DNA of 64,000 nt, from assembly GCF_014873875.1 (NCBI RefSeq), contig NZ_JADBEM010000001.1, positions 4,836,001 through 4,900,000 of the forward strand, written 5' to 3'. The translations under genes and the position numbers were made by a program. The notes beneath the pieces are model-generated. The model was not told the origin of the DNA. It did no database searches and worked only from the letters and a program-made list of their open reading frames with translations. Origin of the DNA: Actinopolymorpha pittospori. Lineage in GTDB: Bacteria > Actinomycetota > Actinomycetes > Propionibacteriales > Actinopolymorphaceae. Numbering within the stretch: the stretch's first letter is position 1; each line of letters starts with the position of its first letter. Below are positions 18,234 through 26,257 of the stretch, piece by piece.

Positions 18234-19253
18234 TCAACGCTGGCTTTCGGTACCCCGGGGCCGTTTGAGTGAGCTCGCCCGCACGTGCAGGTGGGTGGGC
18301 AGGACGCTGAGCGTCGGCGGCCTGGACGGGTCGGCGATCCGGCGCAGCAGGAGTTCGGCCGCGGTCCGGCCGATGTCGTAGGTGGGCTGGGTGATGGTGG
18401 ACAACGGTGGGCGGATGAGCGTCGCGCTGGGCACGTCGTCGAACCCGAACACCCCGACGTCGTCAGGAACCCGCACGCCCCGGTCGACCATGCACTCCAG
18501 CGCCCCGACGGTGAGCAGGTTGTTCGTCGCGAAGACCGCGTCGGGGCGCGGCGTGTGGTCGAGGAGTTCGGCCATCGCGGTGTAGCCACCCTGCTCGCGG
18601 AAGTCGGCGTAGCGGACCAGCCGTGGGTCGTACTCCCGGCCCGCCGCCCGCAGCGCCTGCCGGTATCCCTCGAGCCGTTCCTCGGCGGTGCTGATGTCGC
18701 GCGGCCCGGTGATGCAGGCGATCCGAATGAACCCCTCCGACAGGAGGTGGTTCGTGGCGAGTTCGGCGGCCTCGGTGTTGTCGACGGTCACGGTGTCGAC
18801 GCGGGCGCCCCGTGCCTTCCGGTCGATCGCCACGATCGGAACGTCGGCGTCCAGCAGTTGGCGCAGATGGCCGCTGCGGTTGGTCGGGGAGATGATGACC
18901 CCCGCGATCTGCTCGGCGAGGATCGCCGCGATGTAGCTCGCCTCCTTGTCGGGGTTCTCGTCGCTGTTGCAGAGCACAACGGAGTACCTCGACCGCTGGG
19001 CGACGTCCTCGACGCCGCGGACCAGCGCCGTGAAGAACGGGTTGTTGATGTCGGAGACCAGGACGGCCCACAGATGGGTCTGGCTCCGGCGCAGGCTCCG
19101 GGCGAGCGCGTTCGGCCTGTAGTCGAGGTCGCGGGCGGCCTCCCGAACACGCTCGGCGAGCGTCGCGTCGACCGACTGTTTGCCGTTGAGCACCCGGGAG
19201 ACGGTCGAGGCGGACACCTTCGCCCGACGGGCGACGTCGTAGATCGTGGCCAT
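18234..19253 (-). CDS. LacI-family transcriptional regulator
   Basis: The 339-residue protein starts with a textbook LacI helix-turn-helix and hinge (IYDVARRAKVSASTVSRVLNGK, then YRPNALARSL) and continues with a periplasmic-binding-protein-like sugar domain (FGFDDVPSATLIRPPLSTITQPTYDIG). It should repress a sugar-use operon and release DNA on binding a sugar. No sugar gene is adjacent: the neighbours are the GlxA-type regulator and an acyl-CoA dehydrogenase, so its target is probably elsewhere. It may be autoregulated. Confidence 0.92.
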   Translation of the reverse strand: MATIYDVARRAKVSASTVSRVLNGKQSVDATLAERVREAARDLDYRPNALARSLRRSQTHLWAVLVSDINNPFFTALVRGVEDVAQRSRYSVVLCNSDENPDKEASYIAAILAEQIAGVIISPTNRSGHLRQLLDADVPIVAIDRKARGARVDTVTVDNTEAAELATNHLLSEGFIRIACITGPRDISTAEERLEGYRQALRAAGREYDPRLVRYADFREQGGYTAMAELLDHTPRPDAVFATNNLLTVGALECMVDRGVRVPDDVGVFGFDDVPSATLIRPPLSTITQPTYDIGRTAAELLLRRIADPSRPPTLSVLPTHLHVRASSLKRPRGTESQR

Positions 19254-19296
19254 AGTGAGAGGTCAGCGTAGGCCACCGCCGGCGGACAGCAGAGCA

Positions 19297-19323
19297 CCCT
19301 GGTCCGTCCCGGTCGGACCAGGG
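19297..19323. terminator. Hairpin terminator after the acyl-CoA dehydrogenase gene
   Basis: CCCTGGTCCG and its exact complement are separated by a 7-base loop. The hairpin lies downstream of the acyl-CoA dehydrogenase stop and upstream of the LacI gene on the same strand, so it should isolate the two. There is no T-tract, as is common in actinomycetes. Confidence 0.75.
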
Positions 19324-19375
19324 CACCCCGGCACGGCGGCCCGGCGCCTCGAGGGCGCCGGACCACCAGGTCGGT

Positions 19376-21292
19376 TCAGATCATTCGACGGGCGAGGTTC
19401 TCCTTACGGGTGGGGCCGTTGTTGACGTGCGCGATCCACGGGCCGTCCGGATAGAGGTGGAGGACACCGTCCTCGAGCCAGGTGTACCGGCCTTCGAGAA
19501 TCCGCCGGGCCAGCGTGTCGTCACTGCTGTCGGAGTTGAGCCAGAGCCGCCGGAACAGCTCCCGGACCCGGACCTGCGCCTGCGCGCAGAACGCCGCCGC
19601 CAGCTCGTAGGCCGCCTCGCCGCGTTCGGGGTCGTCCTGCCGGAGCCGTTCGGCCCGCACGCAGGCCGCCGTCATCGCGAACAGTTCCGCACCGATGTCG
19701 ACCACGCGGGCAAGGAAGCCTTGACGTTGCTCCAGCTTCGCCTGCCAGCGGCTCATGCCGTAGAAGGTGTTGCGGGCGAGCTTGCGCGAGGACCGCTCGA
19801 CGAAGCGCAGGTACGGCGCGAGATCGCCGAACTCCGCGAAGGAGGACGGTCGGGTTCCCTTGCCCGCGACCAGCCTGGGCAGCCAGCGGGCATAGAACCC
19901 GCTCGCCTTCGCCGCGGCCTTCGCCTTGGTCGTCCGGTCGGCGTGCACGTCGGCGAGTGCGCCGGCCGCCTGCAGGTGGGTGTCCACCGCCTCGCGGGCG
20001 ATGAACAGGTGCATGATCTCGGTGGATCCCTCGAAGATCCGGTTGATCCGCAGGTCGCGCATCATCTGCTCGACCGGCACGGCGCGTTCGCCGCGGGCCG
20101 CGAGCGACTCCGCGCTCTCATATCCTCGACCGCCCCGGATCTGGACCAGTTCGTCGATCATCTGCCAGGACTTCTCGCTGGCGTACAGCTTGGCGATCGC
20201 CGCCTCCAGCCGGATGTCCAACGCACCCTCGTCGGCCATCTCCGCGGAGAGTTCGAGGATGCTCTCGAGCGCGTACGACGTGGCCGCGATGAACGCGATC
20301 TTGTGCGCGATCGCCGCGTGCCGCGCGATGGGCCGGCCCCACTGCTCGCGCTCGGCCGACCACTCCCGTGCCACCTTCAGGGACCACTTGCCCGCTCCCG
20401 CGCACATGGCCGGGATCGAGAGCCGTCCGGTGTTGAGGGTGGTCAGCGCGATCTTGAGGCCCTGACCTTCCTCGCCGAGCCGGTTCTTCGCCGACACCCG
20501 CACGTTGTGGAACCTGGTGACGCCGTTCTCGATGCCGCGCAGGCCCATGAAGGAGTTGCGGTTCTCGACCGTGACGCCGGGCGAGTTCGCCTCGACCACG
20601 AACGCGGTGACCCCGCCCCGGTGGCCTTCGGACTTCGGGACCCTCGCCATCACGACCAGGAGTTCGGCTACGACGCCGTTCGTCGTCCAGAGCTTGACGC
20701 CGTCCAGGATGTAGGAGCCGTCCTCGCTCGGCACGGCGGCCATCGACAGCCGGGCCGGGTCGGAGCCCACGTCCGGCTCGGTCAGGAGGAACGCGCTGAT
20801 GGCCCCCCGCGCGCAGCGGGGGAGGTACTCGCGCTTCTGCTCCTCGGTCCCGAACATCTTCACGGGTTCGGGCACACCGATCGACTGGTGGGCCGACAGC
20901 AGCGCTCCGATGCTCGGGTGCACCGAGGCCGCGAGCATCAGGCCGCGCCCGTAGTCGGCCATCGAGAGTCCGAGGCCGCCGTACTCCTCGGGGATCTTCA
21001 TGCCGAATGCGCCGAGCGCCGCGAAGCCCTTGGCGTACTCGTCGGGGATGCGCGACTCCCGCTCGATCACCTGACCGTCGAGCGTCTCGCAGTAGGCGCG
21101 TAGGCGCTGCAGGAAGTCCTCACCCTTGACGGCCTTGTCCGCGGGGGTGCGGGGAGCCGGATGGATGAGGTCGAGGCGCAGGTGGCCGAGGTAGAGGTCC
21201 TTCGCGAAGCTCGGCTTTGCCCAGGCAGCCTCACGGGCCGCCTCGGCGACCGCGCGAGCTTCCACTTCCGTGACGCGTCCGGTCTGGCTCAT
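19376..21292 (-). CDS. Acyl-CoA dehydrogenase, large form
   Basis: This 638-residue flavoprotein should oxidise acyl-CoA to trans-2-enoyl-CoA in fatty-acid degradation. The core spans about residues 80-450 with EEYGGLGLSMADYGR, LTEPDVGSDPARL, DGVKLWTTNG and the C-terminal RIFEGSTEIMHLFIAREA block. An extra domain of about 180 residues follows, as in the very-long-chain enzyme/ACAD9 type. It has no membrane segment. A perfect palindrome TACTCGCGAGTA lies 39 bases upstream of the ATG and is a likely regulator site. The gene is monocistronic and ends in a clear hairpin. Confidence 0.92.
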   Translation of the reverse strand: MSQTGRVTEVEARAVAEAAREAAWAKPSFAKDLYLGHLRLDLIHPAPRTPADKAVKGEDFLQRLRAYCETLDGQVIERESRIPDEYAKGFAALGAFGMKIPEEYGGLGLSMADYGRGLMLAASVHPSIGALLSAHQSIGVPEPVKMFGTEEQKREYLPRCARGAISAFLLTEPDVGSDPARLSMAAVPSEDGSYILDGVKLWTTNGVVAELLVVMARVPKSEGHRGGVTAFVVEANSPGVTVENRNSFMGLRGIENGVTRFHNVRVSAKNRLGEEGQGLKIALTTLNTGRLSIPAMCAGAGKWSLKVAREWSAEREQWGRPIARHAAIAHKIAFIAATSYALESILELSAEMADEGALDIRLEAAIAKLYASEKSWQMIDELVQIRGGRGYESAESLAARGERAVPVEQMMRDLRINRIFEGSTEIMHLFIAREAVDTHLQAAGALADVHADRTTKAKAAAKASGFYARWLPRLVAGKGTRPSSFAEFGDLAPYLRFVERSSRKLARNTFYGMSRWQAKLEQRQGFLARVVDIGAELFAMTAACVRAERLRQDDPERGEAAYELAAAFCAQAQVRVRELFRRLWLNSDSSDDTLARRILEGRYTWLEDGVLHLYPDGPWIAHVNNGPTRKENLARRMI

Positions 21293-21330
21293 GGCTTGCT
21301 CACCCTTTCGCCGTTGCTACTCCTCAGTGT

Positions 21331-21342
21331 TACTCGCGAGTA
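21331..21342. promoter_or_regulatory. Perfect 12-bp palindrome upstream of acyl-CoA dehydrogenase
   Basis: TACTCGCGAGTA, with a TT before it, lies in the 5' leader of the acyl-CoA dehydrogenase gene. Its symmetry and length fit a TetR-family operator, a common way to control fatty-acid genes in actinobacteria. The identity of the regulator is unknown. Confidence 0.6.
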
Positions 21343-21497
21343 GGGAGCTGCCAACGCATTCCAGAAACAGCCCGACCGGCTTGGTGGGAGCGGTCCGAAA
21401 GGTCAGGTTGACGACGTCGGGAGAAAGGACCGTCCGGATTGCCGACAAGCCCGGCCGGACGGTGCGAATGCGATGAGGTGTGCGCCGCACCGGGCGG

Positions 21498-22424
21498 TCA
21501 GGCGCTGGCGCCGACCCGGGCCCGCGCCTCGGGTGGACGGGCGCCGCGCAGCCGGCGGGGGACCACCCGGTGCACGGTCACCAGGGCGAACATCATCATC
21601 AGGCAGGCGGTGCCGGCGATGCCGACCGCGCTGCCGGCGTAGGCGGCGACCATCCGCCGCCGGCTCAGGCCGGCGACCTGCGCCCCGACGCCGGGGTCGG
21701 CGAGCCACACCGCGGCGAGGCCGACGGCGAGCAGCGCGAGCCCGGCGAACGCGAGCAGCGAGACGGCGTACGGGTGCGCCTCGTCCGAGGTCACCACGGC
21801 GTGGTCGTCCTGCGCGAGCACCAGCAGGAGCCCGCCGCCAGCCGCCCAACCGCCGACGATGATCAGGGCCGCGACGGCGTCGCTGGGGCGGTGCCATCCG
21901 GCAGACAGGGTCGCGACCGCCGTCAGGGCGGCGTAGCAGGCGCCGAGCAGGGCGGTCGTCCCGCGCAGCCGGGGCGGCAGCACGAGGACCAACGCCACAG
22001 CGACCGAGGCGGCGACAGTCGTATGACCGCTCGGCAGGCTGTTGACGCCGACGACGTCACTGTCGATGCCGAGATCGGGCCGGTGGATCAGGGCGTGTTT
22101 GAGCGCCTGGGTGGTGAGGTTGGCTCCCGCGACGAGTAGCGTCGCGACCATCGCGAGCATCACCCGGCGGCGAGCCAGCGCGATGAAGCCGATGATGCCG
22201 GTGGCGAGCGCGAGCGACAGGACCGAGATCACGTCCAGCACCCGCGTGACCAGCCCGTGGACATGGGTCTGACCGAGCACGTTGCCGCTGAACGCCACCG
22301 TGTCGAGCAGCTGGCCATGGCGGGTGCGGATGAAGATCCACCAGACCAGGACCAGAGCGCCGACGTGAGCGAGGGTGAGCCCCAGCAACCACGACGCGGT
22401 GAGTCCTCTTGAGCGGCTCGGCAT
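21498..22424 (-). CDS. PAP2-superfamily membrane phosphatase
   Basis: The 308-residue protein has about eight membrane segments and the three phosphatase motifs of the PAP2 superfamily: KHALIHRP (109-116), PSGH (131-134), and a third motif with His178 and Asp182 (GWHRPSD). The Arg of the third motif is not in the usual place. The substrate is probably a lipid phosphate such as phosphatidate or an undecaprenyl or polyprenyl phosphate. I chose ATG at 22422-22424, which puts the first membrane segment just after a short basic start. It lies downstream of the GH35 gene on the same strand but behind a hairpin. Confidence 0.88.
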   Translation of the reverse strand: MPSRSRGLTASWLLGLTLAHVGALVLVWWIFIRTRHGQLLDTVAFSGNVLGQTHVHGLVTRVLDVISVLSLALATGIIGFIALARRRVMLAMVATLLVAGANLTTQALKHALIHRPDLGIDSDVVGVNSLPSGHTTVAASVAVALVLVLPPRLRGTTALLGACYAALTAVATLSAGWHRPSDAVAALIIVGGWAAGGGLLLVLAQDDHAVVTSDEAHPYAVSLLAFAGLALLAVGLAAVWLADPGVGAQVAGLSRRRMVAAYAGSAVGIAGTACLMMMFALVTVHRVVPRRLRGARPPEARARVGASA

Positions 22425-22456
22425 GCGATCACGGTAGCCGGTCAACCGCGTTTCCG

Positions 22457-22489
22457 GGTGCAGGGCGGGGCGTCCCCGGGGGCTGCACC
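22457..22489. terminator. Hairpin downstream of GH35 gene
   Basis: GGTGCAG and CTGCACC flank a GC-rich loop that itself contains GGGG/CCCC pairing. It sits between the beta-galactosidase stop and the PAP2 start on the minus strand and could terminate the first. Confidence 0.5.
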
Positions 22490-22494
22490 GGGTC

Positions 22495-22540
22495 TGACCT
22501 GGGGACTGATCCGGGGAGTGACCTGGGGACTGATCTGGGG
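22495..22540. repeat. Two 22-bp direct repeats after the GH35 stop codon
   Basis: The unit TGACCTGGGGACTGATCCGG plus GG occurs at 22495-22516 and again at 22519-22540 with a single base change. The repeats end five bases before the GH35 stop codon. The purpose is unknown; replication slippage is one origin. Confidence 0.75.
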
Positions 22541-22544
22541 GGAG

Positions 22545-25049
22545 CTAGTCCCCGGAGACCGGATCCCAGGCGACCGTGTGGACCTGCCCACTCCCGCCGG
22601 TGGAGGCCGGGATCCGTACCAGCCACAGTCCGTCCCGCCCGTCTCCTGCCACGCCGTCGCGCGTGAAGGTGGCGTCCGACCAGTCGCCGTGCAGGAGTCG
22701 GTCGGTCTCGAACGCCGCGACGCACTCACCCGGACCGGACCGGAACGCGACCCGCCCGGGCGAGAGCGCGGCGATCTCGGCGGTCGCCCAGGCGAGCCGA
22801 ACGGGGGAGTGGCCGACCCGCGGTTCGAGGTCCGAGCCCACACCGGGGTCCAGGTCTAGGTCGATCGGGAGCATGACGCCGCTGCGCGCGGGAAGCGCGA
22901 CCGGGTGGCCGCCGAACAGCGTCCGGTCGTCCTCGGTGAGCCGGAAGTCGGCGTCGTAGCCGTCCAGGTTGAGGGCGTGGACAAAGCGTTCCCCGCGTTC
23001 GTTCCTCGTCGAGGTCACCAGCAGGCCGGCCCTGGGAGCGTCGTGGCGCAGCCTGGCCCGGACGCCGAGGGTCTCCAGGGCGGTGCGGTAGAAGGCGACG
23101 TCGTTGCCCGGATAGTCGGTCGTGAGGACGACGGCCCGCCCGGCGCCGACCCGGACGTCGAGTCCGCACGCGTCGCCCGAGGCGTACTCCCGCAGCAGCA
23201 CGGTGCCGGTGCCGGGTTCGAGGAGTTGGGTGGAGGAGACCCGTACCTCCGGCCGCGGCGCGGCCCATCCGGAGGCGCACACGGACAGGAAGAACCCGTG
23301 GTCGCCGTGGCGCACTCCGAGGGGCCGCACACCGAGCGCGTCCTGGAGGGTCGTGCAGGGCCGTCCCTCGAGGTCGTACGCCGGGACCTCCCCGCACAGC
23401 AGGAGCCGGCCGCCGGCGCGCAGGTAGGACACGAGACGGCTCTGCACGGGGGCGGCCAGGTAGCGCGCCGACGCGAGCATCAGCACCGGCGTGGTCCGTG
23501 GGGCGAGCGCCTCGCGATCCTGCAGGTCGACCGCGCCGAAGCGGTAGCCGGCGGCGAGCGCCGCCCGCGCCATCAGCTGACCGGGTCCGCCGAAGCGGTG
23601 GCGTTCGAGGTTGCCGACGATCTCCCGCACGAGGGTGCTCTTCGGGTAGGCCGTCTCGGTCATGAAGTAGTCGGGCACGAACCCCATGGCGAGGTCGTCG
23701 TGCTCCTCGTCCATGGTGGCGAGCTTTCCGCCGACGGCGCGGACGGCGTGCATCACCGCGGCGGTGCGGGAGTAGGTCAGGCCCAGCTCGCCCAGCGCCC
23801 CGACCGGGGCGCCGGTGCCGTGCCGCTCGCCGGTGAAGGCGATCCGGTCGTTGCCGTCACCGACCGGTGTGTCGAGGCGCGGGTTGATCCCGCCCGCGAA
23901 CAGGTAGTAGTTGAGCAGCCGGTTTCCCTGTGCGACGCACAACCTGGTCTTCAGGTCGACCGCGGACGGGTCGTAGCGGGTAGCCTGGTCGCGGGCGTAG
24001 TCGCCGTCGCCCGCCTCGAACTCCACGGAGGTCAGCGGCTGGTCGGCGTCGTGGACGGCGTCCATGAAGGCGTTCATGAGGTACAGGTCCGCGGCGTTGC
24101 GGGTGGTGAGGTCGCCGAAGTAGTGGTCGGAGCCGGAGAGCATGCCGGGAACGCCGCGGTAGGTGTCCATGAGCTGGCTGATACCGATCGGGAACGGCGT
24201 ACCCCGGCCGTCGGCCGTCCCGTGGATGTTGACGAGGAACGGCACACCGCTCACCCCGGCCGCCTCGGCGAAGCCGCGCAGCGCGGCGACGTAGCGGGCG
24301 AAGCGGGCCCGCATGTAGCGGCCGAGGTCGTGCAGCAGGGCGGCGGCGTACTCCTCCCGTGGCGACCGGATCCCCGCCGCGCGTGCCGCCGGGTCCTCGA
24401 GTGCCAGTCCCGGGTAGCGTGCGGCCAGCGCGTCGGCGTCATAGCGCTCGCGCAGCCAGCCGTCGAGGTCGGCAAGCAGGTGGTCGGTGAGGTCGGGACG
24501 ACCGGTGACCCAGGAGAGCATGCCGATCTCGTTGTCGAGCTGGACGGCCACGACGTTGCCGCCCCTGGAGACCAACCGGTTCGCGAGCACCGGCATCACC
24601 GCGGCGTACCACCGCTCGACCTCGGCGAGGTAGGCCGGCGCGAGGTAGTCGACGGTGCGGGTCGGCACCGGCTCGCCGTCCCAGCTGACCGGGTGGATCT
24701 CCGGATGCTCGTCGTAGAGCCGGTACGGCAGGCCCTCGTTCTTCAGCTCGGCCATCACGAACGGGCCGGGCCGGGCGAGGAAGTAGAGCCCACGCTCGCG
24801 GGCCAGGTCGACGAAGGCGCCGAGGTCGAGCTCTGGCCGGGTCCGGCCGGTGACGTCGATGCCGCCGTCCTTGTCCTCGTGGCAGAGCCAGGGGATGTAC
24901 GACGCCACGGTGTCGGCGCCCGCGGCGACGAGCTTGTCGAGCCGGTCGGCCCAGTCGTGGCGAGCGAGCCGGAAGTAGTGGACCTCACCGCTCAGCAGGA
25001 TGCGGGGCGAGCCGTCCACCACGAGGCGTTTGCTGCGAACGTCGATCAC
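22545..25049 (-). CDS. Glycoside hydrolase family 35 beta-galactosidase
   Basis: The 834-residue protein should hydrolyse terminal beta-galactosides by a retaining mechanism. It opens with the GH35 phrase LLSGEVHYFRLARHDWADRL. The acid/base Glu is residue 174 in VQLDNEIG, and the nucleophile is probably Glu343 in SVEFEAG. RPGPFVMAELKNEGLP is the conserved substrate-site segment. C-terminal beta-sandwich domains follow. No signal peptide is visible, so it acts inside the cell on imported sugar. It is divergent from a LacI regulator and an Opp-type importer, with an operator-like palindrome between them. Confidence 0.92.
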   Translation of the reverse strand: MIDVRSKRLVVDGSPRILLSGEVHYFRLARHDWADRLDKLVAAGADTVASYIPWLCHEDKDGGIDVTGRTRPELDLGAFVDLARERGLYFLARPGPFVMAELKNEGLPYRLYDEHPEIHPVSWDGEPVPTRTVDYLAPAYLAEVERWYAAVMPVLANRLVSRGGNVVAVQLDNEIGMLSWVTGRPDLTDHLLADLDGWLRERYDADALAARYPGLALEDPAARAAGIRSPREEYAAALLHDLGRYMRARFARYVAALRGFAEAAGVSGVPFLVNIHGTADGRGTPFPIGISQLMDTYRGVPGMLSGSDHYFGDLTTRNAADLYLMNAFMDAVHDADQPLTSVEFEAGDGDYARDQATRYDPSAVDLKTRLCVAQGNRLLNYYLFAGGINPRLDTPVGDGNDRIAFTGERHGTGAPVGALGELGLTYSRTAAVMHAVRAVGGKLATMDEEHDDLAMGFVPDYFMTETAYPKSTLVREIVGNLERHRFGGPGQLMARAALAAGYRFGAVDLQDREALAPRTTPVLMLASARYLAAPVQSRLVSYLRAGGRLLLCGEVPAYDLEGRPCTTLQDALGVRPLGVRHGDHGFFLSVCASGWAAPRPEVRVSSTQLLEPGTGTVLLREYASGDACGLDVRVGAGRAVVLTTDYPGNDVAFYRTALETLGVRARLRHDAPRAGLLVTSTRNERGERFVHALNLDGYDADFRLTEDDRTLFGGHPVALPARSGVMLPIDLDLDPGVGSDLEPRVGHSPVRLAWATAEIAALSPGRVAFRSGPGECVAAFETDRLLHGDWSDATFTRDGVAGDGRDGLWLVRIPASTGGSGQVHTVAWDPVSGD

Positions 25050-25113
25050 GGGGCACTCCCTGGTCTGCTACTTGCGGGCCGGTTCCGCCGTCGTTACGAT
25101 CCAGAAAAATCTC

Positions 25114-25127
25114 TGCAAACGTTTACC
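25114..25127. promoter_or_regulatory. LacI-type operator between GH35 and lacI-family genes
   Basis: TGCAAACGTTTACC contains the CG-centred core AAACGTTT, the classic form of LacI/CcpA-type operators. It lies 65 bases from the GH35 start and 58 bases from the divergent LacI start, so one bound repressor could block both promoters. A second partial element, AACACGTTAC, follows at 25130-25139. Confidence 0.72.
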
Positions 25128-25184
25128 GCAACACGTTACACCGATGATCACGGTGCCGGAACGGCGTGAGACGACGGGACTTCG

Positions 25185-26189
25185 ATGGGCAGAAAAGGTC
25201 CGACGCTGCACGAGATCGCTCGTGACGCGGGCGTCTCCACGGCGACCGTGTCCCGGGTCGCGCGTGGCGTCGGCCAGGTCTCGCCGGAGACCCGTGCGAA
25301 GGTGCTCGAGGCGATCGAGAAGCACCACTTCCGGCCCAGCCACCTGGGCCGGGCACTGGTCGAACGCCGCCACGCCGCCCTCGGCATCGTCTTCCCGGGC
25401 CTGTCCGGCCCCTACTACTCCGAGGTCATCAACGGCTTCGAGCAGGAGGCGCTGGAGGCCAGCGTCAGTGTCCTCATCATGGGCACGCACCTGTTGAAGC
25501 AGTCCGGCGACCTGGTGCTCGGCATGGCCGACCGGGTCGACGGTCTCGCGGTGATGGGTGGTGCGCTCCCCGACGACGTCGTACGCCGGCTGCAGGACTA
25601 CGGCGACCCGGTCGTCCTGCTCGCCAGTCGGCCGCTGGTGGGCGTACCCACCGTGCGGATCGAGAACGCCGCGGCGATGGCGCGCCTGACCGCCCACCTG
25701 CTCACCGACCACGGTTACGAGCACCTGGCGTTCGTCGGCAACCCCGACGGATCGCCGGACGCGACCTACCGCTGGCAGGGCTTCCTGCAGGCGCACCAAC
25801 GAGCGGGAGTCGAGCCGCCCGCCGAACCGATCCGGGTCGGGCTCCAGCAGTCCGACGGGTTCATCGCGACCAGCCGACTCCTGGACGATGGCAGGCGGCC
25901 GCGTGCCATCGTCTGCGCCAACGACGAGACCGCGCTCGGGGTCGTGGTCGCGTTGATGGACCGCGGCCTGCGGGTCCCGCACGACATCGCGGTGACGGGG
26001 TTCGACGACATCCCGATGGCCACCCTGATGGCCTCCGGACTCACCACCGTCCACCAACCCATGCGCGAGCTCGGGCGGGAGACCGCGCGGCTGTTGTTGC
26101 GCCACGTCGACGGTGAGGTCGACGCCGCACTCGACCGCGTGCTCGAGACGCAGGTGGTGATCCGCGGCAGCTGCGGCTGCGGCGGGTGA
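25185..26189 (+). CDS. LacI-family regulator of the beta-galactoside locus
   Basis: The 334-residue repressor has the LacI head (LHEIARDAGVSTATVSRVARG) and a sugar-binding body (VTGFDDIPMATLMASGLTTVHQPM). The hinge region is somewhat divergent (HFRPSHLGRALVERR). Position next to the palindrome at 25114-25127, a GH35 gene on one side and an importer on the other, makes it the local switch for galactoside use. The transporter gene starts 68 bases downstream. It ends with a Cys/Gly-rich tail (SCGCGG). Confidence 0.92.
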   Translation: MGRKGPTLHEIARDAGVSTATVSRVARGVGQVSPETRAKVLEAIEKHHFRPSHLGRALVERRHAALGIVFPGLSGPYYSEVINGFEQEALEASVSVLIMGTHLLKQSGDLVLGMADRVDGLAVMGGALPDDVVRRLQDYGDPVVLLASRPLVGVPTVRIENAAAMARLTAHLLTDHGYEHLAFVGNPDGSPDATYRWQGFLQAHQRAGVEPPAEPIRVGLQQSDGFIATSRLLDDGRRPRAIVCANDETALGVVVALMDRGLRVPHDIAVTGFDDIPMATLMASGLTTVHQPMRELGRETARLLLRHVDGEVDAALDRVLETQVVIRGSCGCGG

Positions 26190-26257
26190 CCCACACAGCA
26201 GCAGTTCAGCACCTCACGGGGGAACCATGACCGGCACTTCCAGCCAGGAGGTTCGAC

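Noticed and set aside
18234-19253. LacI protein as regulator of the GH35 locus
   Set aside because: A second LacI gene is directly divergent from GH35 with an operator between; the one at 18 kb has no sugar gene near it.
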